Origin: Bdellovibrio sp. GT3
GTDB taxonomy: Bacteria > Bdellovibrionota > Bdellovibrionia > Bdellovibrionales > Bdellovibrionaceae
DNA: 44,697 nt
Direction: 5' to 3'
NCBI RefSeq assembly: GCF_037996765.1
Contig: NZ_JBBNAD010000002.1
Coordinates: forward strand, 1-44,697
A model generated the notes under the pieces. The model searched no databases. It was not told where the DNA came from and saw only the letters and a program-made list of their open reading frames with translations. The position numbers and the translations under genes are program-made. Below, piece after piece: positions 7,971-16,421 of the stretch; position 1 is the first letter of the stretch, and the number at the start of each line of letters is the position of its first letter.

Positions 7971-10077
7971 GGTTGTAGAGAAAATTATCTACGACGACGA
8001 CATCGTAAAGAAATTCGCGATAGCCACCATGGTCTGGGCTGTGGCGGCATTTCTTTTCGGCTTGATCGCAGCCATTCAAATTCCATGGTGGCCAGCCAAC
8101 ATGAATATGGAATGGCTTACTTTCGGCAGACTGCGCCCCTTACACACCAACGCGGCAATTTTTGCTTTTGGTGGTAATGCGATCTTCGCCGGGATTTACC
8201 ACTCATCCCAAAGACTTCTAAAAACACGCATGTTCTCAGACACCCTTTCAGCCATTCACTTCTGGGGCTGGCAACTTATTATCGTCGCGGCAGCGATCAC
8301 TTTACCACTGGGATACTCCCAGGCGAAAGAATACGCAGAGCTGGAGTGGCCGATTGACATTGCGATCGCCGTCATCTGGGTTGTTTTTGCGGTAAATTTC
8401 TTCATGACGATTCACCGTCGTCGTGAAAAGCATCTTTACGTGGCGTTGTGGTTTTATATCTCAACAATAATCACGGTGGCAGTTTTGCATATTGTGAATT
8501 CAATCGAGATCCCGGTGGCCTTCATGAAGTCTTATCCGGTGTACGCAGGTATCCAGGACGCCCTGGTACAGTGGTGGTACGGACATAATGCCGTGGCCTT
8601 TTTCCTGACAACCCCGTTTTTGGGTTTGATGTACTACTATATCCCCAAAGCCGCCAATCGCCCGGTTTACTCTTACCGTCTGTCTATTATTCACTTTTGG
8701 TCCTTGGTGTTCATCTATATCTGGGCTGGCCCCCATCACTTGCTATACACCTCTTTGCCAGAATGGGCTCAAACATTAGGGATGATTTTCTCCGTGATGC
8801 TTCTGGCTCCTTCATGGGGCGGAATGATCAATGGCCTTTTGACTTTAAAAGGTTCGTGGAACTTGCTTCGTACAGAACCGCTTCTTAAGTTCTTTGTGGC
8901 GGCTTTGACTTTCTATGGTATGGCGACATTTGAAGGACCACTTCTTTCCATTAAATCCGTGAGCGCATTAGGACACTATACTGATTGGATTGTTGGTCAC
9001 GTGCACGGGGGGACCTTGGGTTGGAATGGCTTCCTGACATTCGGGATGCTTTACTATATGGTTCCACGTCTTTGGAAAACGCAGCTTTACTCCAAGAAAC
9101 TTTTGGAGAATCACTTTTGGTTGGGTCTTGCCGGCGTCATTCTGTACTACGTTTCGATGGTCGTTGCCGGTATCACTCAAGGTTCGATGTGGAGAGCTGT
9201 CACCAAAGAAGGCACGCTGGTTTACCCTGACTTCATGGAGACAGTTGTGCGCATTGTTCCTCTTTACTGGGCCCGTGCCTTGGGCGGAACACTCTTCCTG
9301 ATTGGCTTCCTGTTGATGTGCTACAACATCTATAAAACAATCAAACTGGCTCCACCAAAAGTCAAAGAGGACGTGGTTGAGGTAACCAGAACTGGCTATA
9401 GTGAGATTTATACTTCAGACCATAGAAAACTGGAAGGCATGGGGTTTGTATTCTCTGTGCTGGCCTTCCTGGCAATAGCCGTTGGTTCATTCATTGAAAT
9501 TTACCCGACTCTTTCTCTTCATAAATACATCAATCCGGCTCAAATCACAGATCCGTACACGCCCCTTGAAATTGCAGGTCGCAGTATTTACATTCGCGAA
9601 GGATGTTATGTCTGTCACTCACAACAAATCCGCCCGATTGTTTCTGAAGTATTACGTTACGGACCCGCTTCCACAATTGAAGAATCCATGTGGGATCGTC
9701 CGTTCCAATGGGGATCAAAACGGACAGGACCGGATCTTGCCCGCGTTGGCAAAAAGTATCCGAACCTATGGCACTTCAGCCATATGATGGACCCGCGCGC
9801 CGTCACTCCAAGCAGCATCATGCCAAACTATCCATGGCTGGCAGATAAAGACACGAACTTCATGCGTCTACGCAAAGAAGTCTCTGTCATGAAGCTTTTA
9901 GGTGTGCCTTATGATGACAACACTGCCGCAAATGCAGATGGCATCGCCCAGAAGCAGGCAAAGGAAATCGCTGCAGACATAGAAGCAAACGGTGGTCCCC
10001 GTGGAATGGAGAAAAAGGAAATCGTGGCTTTGATCGCCTACCTGCAATCCTTGGGTCAGAAAGGAAAAGCTCAATGA
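7954..10077 (+). CDS. ccoNO: cbb3-type cytochrome c oxidase, fused subunits I and II (CcoN-CcoO)
   Basis: 707 residues from the GTG at 7954, chosen because AAGGA lies six bases ahead; an in-frame ATG at 7933 is less well placed. Residues about 1-470 are CcoN: twelve membrane helices with the expected His-rich haem/copper loops (for example RPLHTNAAIFAFGGNA, WYGHNAVAFFLT, GPHHLLYT, HVHGGTLGWNG). After a linker and one membrane anchor comes CcoO with the haem c motif CYVCH at 551-555 and a Met ligand region SSIMPNYPW. The two are separate genes in most bacteria. The protein is the catalytic core that reduces O2 with high affinity. It overlaps ccoS and ccoQ. Confidence 0.95.
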   Translation: MNTSNKVVEKIIYDDDIVKKFAIATMVWAVAAFLFGLIAAIQIPWWPANMNMEWLTFGRLRPLHTNAAIFAFGGNAIFAGIYHSSQRLLKTRMFSDTLSAIHFWGWQLIIVAAAITLPLGYSQAKEYAELEWPIDIAIAVIWVVFAVNFFMTIHRRREKHLYVALWFYISTIITVAVLHIVNSIEIPVAFMKSYPVYAGIQDALVQWWYGHNAVAFFLTTPFLGLMYYYIPKAANRPVYSYRLSIIHFWSLVFIYIWAGPHHLLYTSLPEWAQTLGMIFSVMLLAPSWGGMINGLLTLKGSWNLLRTEPLLKFFVAALTFYGMATFEGPLLSIKSVSALGHYTDWIVGHVHGGTLGWNGFLTFGMLYYMVPRLWKTQLYSKKLLENHFWLGLAGVILYYVSMVVAGITQGSMWRAVTKEGTLVYPDFMETVVRIVPLYWARALGGTLFLIGFLLMCYNIYKTIKLAPPKVKEDVVEVTRTGYSEIYTSDHRKLEGMGFVFSVLAFLAIAVGSFIEIYPTLSLHKYINPAQITDPYTPLEIAGRSIYIREGCYVCHSQQIRPIVSEVLRYGPASTIEESMWDRPFQWGSKRTGPDLARVGKKYPNLWHFSHMMDPRAVTPSSIMPNYPWLADKDTNFMRLRKEVSVMKLLGVPYDDNTAANADGIAQKQAKEIAADIEANGGPRGMEKKEIVALIAYLQSLGQKGKAQ

Positions 10078-10259
10078 AACAACTAGGTTTACAAGCCTTT
10101 ACAGATACCTATCTGACGTCTTTTGGTCTGGTCATATTTTTTACGTTTTTTGTTTGTGTTTTGCTTTGGGTATTTCGCAAAAACAGCAGGAATCACTACG
10201 GGGATATGGAAAAAATGCCCCTAATGGACGAGGAGTTTTCAAATGCACGACCAAAATAA
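10074..10259 (+). CDS. ccoQ: cbb3 oxidase small subunit CcoQ
   Basis: 61 residues with a single membrane helix at about 15-35 and a short polar C-terminus (MEKMPLMDEEF) typical of CcoQ, which stabilises the oxidase complex. It overlaps ccoNO by 4 bp and ccoP by 17 bp. Assignment rests on size, topology and position in the operon. Confidence 0.85.
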   Translation: MKQLGLQAFTDTYLTSFGLVIFFTFFVCVLLWVFRKNSRNHYGDMEKMPLMDEEFSNARPK

Positions 10260-10812
10260 TGACCAGAATCAGCAGCACTTTCATGAGTATGATGGCATTA
10301 TCGAGCACGATAACAACCTGCCAACCTGGTGGCTGTGGCTGTTTTTCCTGACGATCATTTTTAGTGCTCTCTACTTTTTGCACTATCAGTTCGCGGGCGG
10401 ACTGACATTAAAAGAAGAGTTGGCAGTGAACATGGCCGAACTTGAAAAACAGAAATCAGAATCAGTGGCTTCCGCTCCCATTGAAACCGAGGAATCACTT
10501 CGAGAAGCCTTTGATAAAATTGACACCAACATGGGCGTTGCGGTCTTCACCAGTAAGTGTGCCGCTTGTCATGGTCAGGAACTGCAAGGATTGATTGGTC
10601 CAAATCTGACGGATCATTTCTGGATTCATGGCAAAGGGACGCGTATGGATATAGTAAAAGTCATTCGCGACGGCGCCGCTGAAAAAGGGATGCCACCGTG
10701 GGGTCCTGTTCTGAAACGTGATGAACTTTATGCGACAGCAAAATATATTATGTCCAAGTTGGATTCCAAACCCGCAGGTGCGAAACCACCTCAAGGAGAA
10801 GAAGTGAAATGA
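10243..10812 (+). CDS. ccoP: cbb3 oxidase cytochrome c subunit CcoP, monohaem form
   Basis: 189 residues. N-terminal segment with the CcoP hallmark HEYDGIIEHDNNLPTWW, then a membrane helix (residues about 27-48), a charged helix, and one cytochrome c domain with CAACH at 106-110 and a likely axial Met in KGMPPWG. Canonical CcoP has two c-type haems; only one CxxCH is present here and the protein is correspondingly short. It passes electrons from soluble cytochrome c to CcoO. The C-terminus is rich in Lys and Pro. Confidence 0.92.
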   Translation: MHDQNNDQNQQHFHEYDGIIEHDNNLPTWWLWLFFLTIIFSALYFLHYQFAGGLTLKEELAVNMAELEKQKSESVASAPIETEESLREAFDKIDTNMGVAVFTSKCAACHGQELQGLIGPNLTDHFWIHGKGTRMDIVKVIRDGAAEKGMPPWGPVLKRDELYATAKYIMSKLDSKPAGAKPPQGEEVK

Positions 10813-12212
10813 GTCTCGATCCAAACCTCCTCACCTCTGTTGATGAATACGGTGATCGTATCGCGATCATTCCTGCAGAGGTGAAAGGTTTTTACAAACG
10901 GCATCGCACCTGGGTGCATTCCGTTTTATTGGTGATCTTTTTGATTCTGCCATGGACTACAATTCGTGGTATCCAAACCGTTCTGATTAATATCCCTGAT
11001 CGAGAATTTTCATTCTTTGGAATATTATTTCATGCCCACGACACTCCCCTGTTATTTTTCATATTAGGCACCATTGTGCTGGGGTTGGCATTTGTTACCT
11101 CCGTCTGGGGCCGTGTGTGGTGTGGCTGGGCTTGCCCGCAAACGGTGTTTATTGAAGCCGTCTTCAGACGAATCGAAAAATGGACCGAAGGTGGCTATGT
11201 TGAACGCCGCAAGCTTCGCACAGAACCGTGGACGTTCACAAAGTTTCGGAAAACCGGAAGTAAATGGGTGCTCTTCGTTTTAGTGTCATCGCTGATCGCA
11301 CACAGTTTTATTGCCTACTTTGCCGGAGCAAAGAGCCTGATACGGATGATGGAAAATCCGCCATCTGAAAACTGGAGCTATTTCTTATTGGTTTCGATCG
11401 TAACAGCTTTGGTGCTATTTGATTTTGCCTGGTTCCGCGAACAGTTCTGCGTGATCATGTGCCCTTACGGTCGCTTTCAATCACTGCTTATCGATAACAA
11501 GTCCCTGGCTGTCGTTTATGACACCAAACGTGGTGAACCACGCCGTGGCCAGGTTCCTGCCGGCGGCACCCAAGGCGACTGCGTTGCCTGCAACCGTTGC
11601 GTAAATTCATGCCCAACAGGAATCGACATACGCAATGGACTGCAAATGGAGTGCATCGCTTGCACAGCCTGCGTGGATGCTTGTGATGAGATCATGGAAA
11701 AAGTGGGCAAACCCAAAGGACTTATCCGTTATGACACTTTGGATTTTAGTAAAATCAAACTCACCCGCGCAAGGCCGTTGGTATACATGGCGGTTTTACT
11801 GATGTTGATCTCTGGATTGACTTACGCAATCACCACCCGCGATGCGTTTCATTGGACACTACTGCGAGGTCAGGGGCTGCCTTACTCATATATTCAAAAT
11901 GAGGAGAGCAAAGATATCATTCAAAACCAATTCAAAATCCATATTCAGAATCAGGAGCGCGTCGCCACTGAGTACCGACTCTCCGTTGATGATGAAATTT
12001 TGAAGTCCGGCGCACTGATCATGGTGGCTGAAAATCCCCTGACATTGCAGGCGCATGAAGACCGCGAGTGGTACTTTTTTGTGCGTCTTCCGGAGAGTTT
12101 GTTCAAAGGCACCAATGGACAAATTAAAACCAAAGTAAAAATTGAAAGCCGCCATGGTGAAATCGTCAACCAAAGCGAAAAAGAATTGATCATTGTGGGG
12201 CCAAAGCTATGA
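10809..12212 (+). CDS. ccoG: cbb3 oxidase accessory ferredoxin, CcoG/RdxA/FixG
   Basis: 467 residues. Several membrane helices in the first 220 residues include a Cys pair region WCGWACPQTVF; then two 4Fe-4S motifs (CVACNRCVNSCP and CIACTACVDAC), a further helix around 320-340 and a C-terminal Ig-like domain. CcoG is a membrane copper-handling/reducing protein used in cbb3 assembly. It overlaps ccoP and the next gene by 4 bp each. No separate ccoH/fixH gene is seen between this gene and the next. Confidence 0.93.
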   Translation: MSLDPNLLTSVDEYGDRIAIIPAEVKGFYKRHRTWVHSVLLVIFLILPWTTIRGIQTVLINIPDREFSFFGILFHAHDTPLLFFILGTIVLGLAFVTSVWGRVWCGWACPQTVFIEAVFRRIEKWTEGGYVERRKLRTEPWTFTKFRKTGSKWVLFVLVSSLIAHSFIAYFAGAKSLIRMMENPPSENWSYFLLVSIVTALVLFDFAWFREQFCVIMCPYGRFQSLLIDNKSLAVVYDTKRGEPRRGQVPAGGTQGDCVACNRCVNSCPTGIDIRNGLQMECIACTACVDACDEIMEKVGKPKGLIRYDTLDFSKIKLTRARPLVYMAVLLMLISGLTYAITTRDAFHWTLLRGQGLPYSYIQNEESKDIIQNQFKIHIQNQERVATEYRLSVDDEILKSGALIMVAENPLTLQAHEDREWYFFVRLPESLFKGTNGQIKTKVKIESRHGEIVNQSEKELIIVGPKL

Positions 12213-12856
12213 ACTCGGGAATGTTGCTGGCTCTGGGAATATTAAGTACGAGTTTCTTAGGAAGCTGGCACTGTGCTGCTATGTGCGGACCTATCGCTTG
12301 CCTGATGGGAGAGCGCAAATCGCTTTTCTCGTATCACATCGGTCGCTTGATTGCTTATGTTGCGCTAGGTGCATTCGCTGGTGGTATGGGCCAATTACTA
12401 CTGGGCTCGCAGTACCAGTGGATTCGTACTGCCTCTGCAGTTTTATTTGCGTTGGTATTGTTGAGTATGGGTCTGCGTCTGATCGCTCCACGATGGGGTG
12501 ATAAATTGACTCTAAAGCTTGATCCTCATGGATTGATCATGGTGTTTCGTCAGATGCGTAAGTTTCATTTAAATCAGTCCGGTTTTGCCGTGGGACTATT
12601 AACTGGAATACTGCCTTGTGGCTGGTTGTACACCTATATTACTGCGGCGGTAGCCTTACAGAGTTCTTTGATGGGTGGAGCTTTGATGTTTTTATTTTGG
12701 GTGGGTGGGCTTCCGGCCATGGCTGCTTTGCCTGCGATGATTCACAAAGGCCTGCGCCAAATCCCGCTTCGTCAGCAACGACTGGCGGGATTAATCTTGG
12801 TTGTGGCTTCGGGTTACTCGTTATGGAGTTTTTTCTATTTTTCTCATACAGGCTAA
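12209..12856 (+). CDS. TauE/SafE-like (DsbD_2 type) membrane protein of the cco operon
   Basis: 215 residues with six predicted membrane helices. The start carries the family signature GSWHCAAMCGPIACLMG, and a second conserved block GLLTGILPCGWLYTY lies in the middle. Proteins of this type often sit at the end of ccoGHIS clusters and may move copper or reductant for oxidase maturation, but the exact role is not settled. The Cys residues in HCAAMCGP and LPCG could carry thiol or metal chemistry. It is the last gene of the operon, overlapping ccoG by 4 bp. Confidence 0.85.
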   Translation: MNSGMLLALGILSTSFLGSWHCAAMCGPIACLMGERKSLFSYHIGRLIAYVALGAFAGGMGQLLLGSQYQWIRTASAVLFALVLLSMGLRLIAPRWGDKLTLKLDPHGLIMVFRQMRKFHLNQSGFAVGLLTGILPCGWLYTYITAAVALQSSLMGGALMFLFWVGGLPAMAALPAMIHKGLRQIPLRQQRLAGLILVVASGYSLWSFFYFSHTG

Positions 12857-12897
12857 CGTTTGACCAATCAGGTAACTTTGATCTGCTCTTGTGATTT

Positions 12898-13266
12898 TTA
12901 GAATGATAAATCCGGCTTGAAAACGGCTAAGCCAATCGCGACGGAACAAAGAAAAACAACCATACTATAATGAACCACCGCCCATTGAGGCTTCTTTTTT
13001 GCAAAGTACACTCCCACTCCCAAAAGCAACCAGCAGGCTGTTTTAGCAATGGCCCAATTAGGAAAGTTTTCTCCCATATTCAAAACACCCACCAACTTGT
13101 GGGCAGTAAAAAACACCAAGACCCAGCTTATCCCGTGAGTGATAAAGCCAATCTTTCGAATTTGGTTTTTCCCCTCGATCCAAGTGCCGGCAATGACAAA
13201 CCCCAGACTGATAATCAGAGTGGCGATACTAATGATGTGAAGAGTTTTATACGTAAGATATTCCAT
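12898..13266 (-). CDS. small four-helix membrane protein, SoxR-box controlled
   Basis: 122 residues from the ATG at 13266, which has TAAGGAA just upstream. Four hydrophobic segments (about 8-28, 43-58, 70-87, 96-115) suggest an inner-membrane protein, loosely similar in size and topology to SirB2-like proteins. His residues in helix 1 (KTLHII), helix 2 (FITHG, FTAHK) and helix 4 (VVHYS) could bind haem, but this is speculative. It diverges from soxR, and its promoter overlaps a perfect SoxR-box with the 19-bp spacer of SoxR-activated genes. Confidence 0.7.
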   Translation of the reverse strand: MEYLTYKTLHIISIATLIISLGFVIAGTWIEGKNQIRKIGFITHGISWVLVFFTAHKLVGVLNMGENFPNWAIAKTACWLLLGVGVYFAKKKPQWAVVHYSMVVFLCSVAIGLAVFKPDLSF

Positions 13267-13310
13267 GATTTTCCTTACCGACACAGTGTTTTGACATCGT
13301 CTTGAAGTTG

Positions 13311-13341
13311 ATGCTAAAACCTCTAGTTAACTAGAGGTCAA
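13311..13341 (-). promoter_or_regulatory. SoxR-box promoter driving the divergent membrane gene
   Basis: The palindrome CCTCTAGTTAACTAGAGG (13320-13337) closely matches the enterobacterial soxS operator (CCTCAAGTTAACTTGAGG). On the minus strand it lies between -35 TTGACC (13336-13341) and -10 TAGCAT (13311-13316) with a 19-bp spacer, the overlong spacing that MerR-family activators correct. The geometry predicts redox-induced transcription of the gene at 12898-13266. Confidence 0.85.
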
Positions 13342-13349
13342 TAGCATTT

Positions 13350-13799
13350 ATGAAAAACAATGACTCGGTCGCATCAATTCTTTCTATCGGTGAGTTATCA
13401 AAAAGATCTGGCGTTGCGGTCACTGCTATCCATTTTTATGAATCAAAGGGGCTTATTTATTCGGCTCGCAACGAAGGCAACCAACGCCGCTTCCCCCGCG
13501 GAATGTTGCGGATACTAGCAATCATCAAGGCGTCGCAAAATTTGGGGTTTTCACTGGAAGAGATCAAACAGGGTCTGGCGATTTTACCCACAGATCGCGC
13601 TCCCACTCAGCGTGAATGGAAAACTTTGGCGACAAAGTGGAGAATCCAGATCGAAGCAAGACTTGAGGCCTTAACAAACTTAAGAGATCACCTTGATACT
13701 TGCATCGGCTGTGGCTGCCTTTCGATCGATGCGTGCCCGATCCGTAATGGCAACGACAAGCTTGCCAAAAAAGGACCCGGAGCTCATTTATTGAAGTGA
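13350..13799 (+). CDS. soxR: redox-sensitive transcriptional activator SoxR
   Basis: 149 residues. MerR-type winged helix at about 11-80 (LSIGELSKRSGVAVTAIHFY, then YESKGLI), a dimerisation helix, and the 2Fe-2S cluster motif C118-x2-C121-x-C123-x5-C129. This is the full diagnostic set for SoxR, which is switched on by oxidation of its cluster by redox-cycling compounds. It lies directly beside a perfect SoxR box. No soxS is seen; in non-enteric bacteria SoxR regulates target genes directly. Confidence 0.95.
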   Translation: MKNNDSVASILSIGELSKRSGVAVTAIHFYESKGLIYSARNEGNQRRFPRGMLRILAIIKASQNLGFSLEEIKQGLAILPTDRAPTQREWKTLATKWRIQIEARLEALTNLRDHLDTCIGCGCLSIDACPIRNGNDKLAKKGPGAHLLK

Positions 13800-13808
13800 T
13801 TTGGGCAT

Positions 13809-13838
13809 AAAAAAAGCCGACTCGAAGTCAGCTTTTTT
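13809..13838. terminator. bidirectional intrinsic terminator
   Basis: An A run followed by an imperfect stem (GCCGACT with AGTCAGC) and a T run lies between soxR and the convergent tRNA gene. The A and T runs on both sides let it serve both strands. Confidence 0.8.
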
Positions 13839-13846
13839 GAAGAAAA

Positions 13847-13923
13847 TGGGGTGACCGACGGGGCTTGAACCCGCGACACTCGGAATCACAATCCGATGCT
13901 CTACCAACTGAGCTACGGCCACC
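13847..13923 (-). tRNA. tRNA-His (GTG anticodon)
   Basis: The minus strand folds as a cloverleaf. Acceptor GTGGCCG pairs with CGGTCAC with one G-U. The D arm contains GCTCAGTTGGTAGAGC, the anticodon loop reads TTGTGAT with anticodon GTG, and the T arm has GGTTCAA. CCA is encoded (13847-13849). An extra encoded G at -1 (13923) faces discriminator C73, the hallmark of bacterial tRNA-His. Confidence 0.97.
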
Positions 13924-14002
13924 ACAAAAGGAAGATCTTTTATAGAGCCTTGGCGGACAAAGTGCAAGATCGAAAAAGCGGTTTTTAAAAATTCTTTAAA
14001 CC

Positions 14003-15001
14003 CTAGTAATCACAAGGGGCTACGACCGGATGAGCCTGGCAGTGAATGCTGGCATTTTGCGCATTTAGGACCATTAAGTCAGACCATTCGCCGTTTGCGT
14101 TGCAGCGCCGACGCTCACAGGTGACCCCCGGGCTGTTTAAAAGACACTGCTTTTTTTGCCCCTTAGGGTTGCCCTTGCACACCCAGGAACACTCATTAAA
14201 GTTCGCAGCCGGCGCGGAACATACGCCTCCTGCGCGCTTTGCAGCCTCAGCAGCTTCCCGCTCCTTACGAACACGATTTTCCTCTTGCTGTTGGCGTTTC
14301 TTATCGGCACCGTCGAATAATGCAATCTCTTTGGCCGACATCTTGGTGACCGGAGTCAGGTTGCCACGGGGAATTTTGCGCCCCTTCAAAAGAACATCGT
14401 AGGCGATCTCCCCGCCTTCAATAATCCCCTGAAAGCCGACCTGCTCGCCCGCCTTCGCTGTTGCCGTTGTTTCACCATTCATCGCCGAAAACTCGATAGA
14501 ACCTTTAATCACCTTCACTTCGCCATAAGCTTTGGGAGAATTCATATTAAAGATAAAATCACCAGCCGGAGGAATAAACTCGTAAAGGTCAGTACGCAAC
14601 ACCGTGTTGTAACGGGTTTTCTCGCCCTCTTTTTGCACCCATCGCAAACTTCCGGAGTTTAAAATCAAGACCGGCGCCTCGCCACCCTCCCAACTGATGG
14701 TTGGCAAAAGAACTGAACTGTTCGGTAGAACTGTGAATTTACGAACTTCTCCAAATGCAATCCGCACGCTGGAATCATCGCCCGTTTCAAAAAGAGCTTT
14801 TTCCTGCAAAGGCGTGTTGCGGGTCAGATTGACCTTATGGCCATCTTTCCCGGTCAAAACAACCTTCCCAACAACCTCTTCAATGGCTGGATACTTTGGC
14901 GGAGTCGCCACGGCCAATCCGGCGCTTAAAGTAAGTAGTGAAAGTATCGCTTTAAGTTTAAGTGTTTTCTTTAACACGTTCGAGCTCCCAGAGTTTTGCA
15001 T
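14003..15001 (-). CDS. exported FecR-domain protein with Cys-rich C-terminus
   Basis: 332 residues. A basic N-terminal stretch and hydrophobic segment (about 17-32) end in AVATP, a likely signal peptide; the true start could lie slightly downstream. Residues about 40-190 match the FecR-like beta domain (GKVVLTGKDG, LFETGDDSSVRIAFG, GSLRWVQ, VKVIKGSIEF, AKAGEQVG). Then comes a charged helix (KKRQQQEENRVRKEREAAEAA) and a tail of about 70 residues with eight Cys, probably disulfide bonded. The protein is likely periplasmic or cell-surface. It overlaps the upstream glycosyltransferase gene by 44 bp, so the two are probably co-expressed. Confidence 0.8.
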   Translation of the reverse strand: MQNSGSSNVLKKTLKLKAILSLLTLSAGLAVATPPKYPAIEEVVGKVVLTGKDGHKVNLTRNTPLQEKALFETGDDSSVRIAFGEVRKFTVLPNSSVLLPTISWEGGEAPVLILNSGSLRWVQKEGEKTRYNTVLRTDLYEFIPPAGDFIFNMNSPKAYGEVKVIKGSIEFSAMNGETTATAKAGEQVGFQGIIEGGEIAYDVLLKGRKIPRGNLTPVTKMSAKEIALFDGADKKRQQQEENRVRKEREAAEAAKRAGGVCSAPAANFNECSWVCKGNPKGQKKQCLLNSPGVTCERRRCNANGEWSDLMVLNAQNASIHCQAHPVVAPCDY

Positions 15002-15776
15002 ACTTTAAGAATAGCGAATAAGCGGCACCAATAGCGATCACAAATCCTGGCAAGCCATCCAAAAATCCGGCTTTTACGAAATAAGTTTCAATAAATTTGC
15101 CGAAAGGCTTAAAGATCATCTTTAAATAGGAGAATTGCGCCCCTCGTGCCTGCAGCTCGCGAGCTCCCAATCCGGAGTATCGGTCATTTGTGATGACCTG
15201 ATCGCTTAAATCATCAAAGACATAATGAAGCAATGGTGAGGTCATTTTAAGGTGACTTTTCACTTCGACCTTTTCATGTACATTTGCGGAATTCCAACGA
15301 CTTTTTGATTTATTGAATAATCTGAGCTGGAAGTCAGGATACCAACCTCCGTGCGTAATCCATCTCCCCATGTGAAAGGATTTACGGGGAAACAGATAGC
15401 CCGCCTCAGAGTCAAGGCTTGCGAACTTTTCTACAATTTCCGAAGCAAGCTCTGGACTGAGCGCTTCGTCAGCATCCAAGGAAAGAATCCAGTTGTGCTT
15501 TGCTTGCTCGGCCGCAAAGGCCTTTTGCGGTCCGAAACCGCGCCACTTTTCCTGAAACACACGGGCGCCTGCTTTTTCAGCAATCTGCACAGTGCGATCC
15601 GTCGAAAAGCTGTCGACTACCACAACATCGTCGGCAAATGGAACAGAACGAATGCAGCGATCAATGTGCGCTTCTTCGTTTAAGGCAATCACAACAAGAG
15701 AAATTGGAAGTTTCGTCACTGAATTAGCTTGGTGTTCGATCAAGGTCTTGTCAAATGATTCGCAACTCGATACCAT
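14958..15776 (-). CDS. family 2 glycosyltransferase (WaaE/KdtX-like)
   Basis: 272 residues. The GT2 fold begins at about 24 with SLVVIALNEEAHIDRCI, followed by the DDVVVVDSFSTD nucleotide-binding region and the metal-binding LSLDADEAL motif (DxD-type), with the usual RKSFHMGRWITHGGWYPD acceptor-side segment. These match LPS core glucosyltransferases of the WaaE type. A C-terminal hydrophobic segment may attach it to the membrane. Donor and acceptor sugars cannot be told from sequence. It overlaps the FecR-domain gene. Confidence 0.85.
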   Translation of the reverse strand: MVSSCESFDKTLIEHQANSVTKLPISLVVIALNEEAHIDRCIRSVPFADDVVVVDSFSTDRTVQIAEKAGARVFQEKWRGFGPQKAFAAEQAKHNWILSLDADEALSPELASEIVEKFASLDSEAGYLFPRKSFHMGRWITHGGWYPDFQLRLFNKSKSRWNSANVHEKVEVKSHLKMTSPLLHYVFDDLSDQVITNDRYSGLGARELQARGAQFSYLKMIFKPFGKFIETYFVKAGFLDGLPGFVIAIGAAYSLFLKYAKLWELERVKENT

Positions 15777-15802
15777 TTTTTTGAGCTGAAAGGTTTTTCT
15801 TG

Positions 15803-16420
15803 ATGAATTTTGCTAAATACTTCGTTTTATGTCTGTTTTTGTCTTCGCCGGCGCATGCTTATCTAAGCATTTTGGAATCCGGGGAGGTCCTTTCTTCCAA
15901 TCTTATTCAAGTTGGTTTTGAACCTCAGATTCTAACCAACCGGGAAAGCGGCGCAAACTTCGACGTTTTTGTCGAAACCGGCCTGAATGACTCCACCAGC
16001 GCGCGCTTTTTGATCGGCGGCGGAACTATCGACTTTAATGCATTTGCCAGTGTTAAATGGATCCCCATTCCAGATTTCGCAAATCAGCCTGCCATGGGTA
16101 TCCGCGCCGGCATCGGCTTTGCCCGCGATAATGACGACAACGTCTTGCAAGTTCAAGCAGCTCCTCTTTTGAGCAAAAGATTTGAGACTGAATATGGCTT
16201 GACCGTCCCCTACATCGCGATTCCATTCGCTTACCTGAACACCAAGGAAGACAACTACATCGCTACAAACTTGGCGGTGGGCACAGAATGGCAACACCCA
16301 GACCTAAAAGACACAATGACTTTGGGTGGTGAAGTTGGTGTAGACTTGAATAAATCGTACACTTACATCAGTATTTTCGCGACTTTCCCTTTTGAAAGCA
16401 GCAAAGGATTCGGTAATTAA
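15803..16420 (+). CDS. exported beta-rich protein, probable outer-membrane barrel
   Basis: 205 residues from the ATG at 15803 with AAAGG nine bases ahead (the TTG at 15800 is in frame but unnecessary). Signal peptide about 1-20 (LCLFLSSPAHA). The mature part alternates hydrophobic and polar residues in strands (ANFDVFVETGLN, ARFLIGGGTIDF, YTYISIFATFPF) and ends near an aromatic strand, as small outer-membrane barrels do. Family not recognised. It ends one base before the mreB start codon, so it is probably co-transcribed with mreB. Confidence 0.7.
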   Translation: MNFAKYFVLCLFLSSPAHAYLSILESGEVLSSNLIQVGFEPQILTNRESGANFDVFVETGLNDSTSARFLIGGGTIDFNAFASVKWIPIPDFANQPAMGIRAGIGFARDNDDNVLQVQAAPLLSKRFETEYGLTVPYIAIPFAYLNTKEDNYIATNLAVGTEWQHPDLKDTMTLGGEVGVDLNKSYTYISIFATFPFESSKGFGN

Positions 16421-16421
16421 T

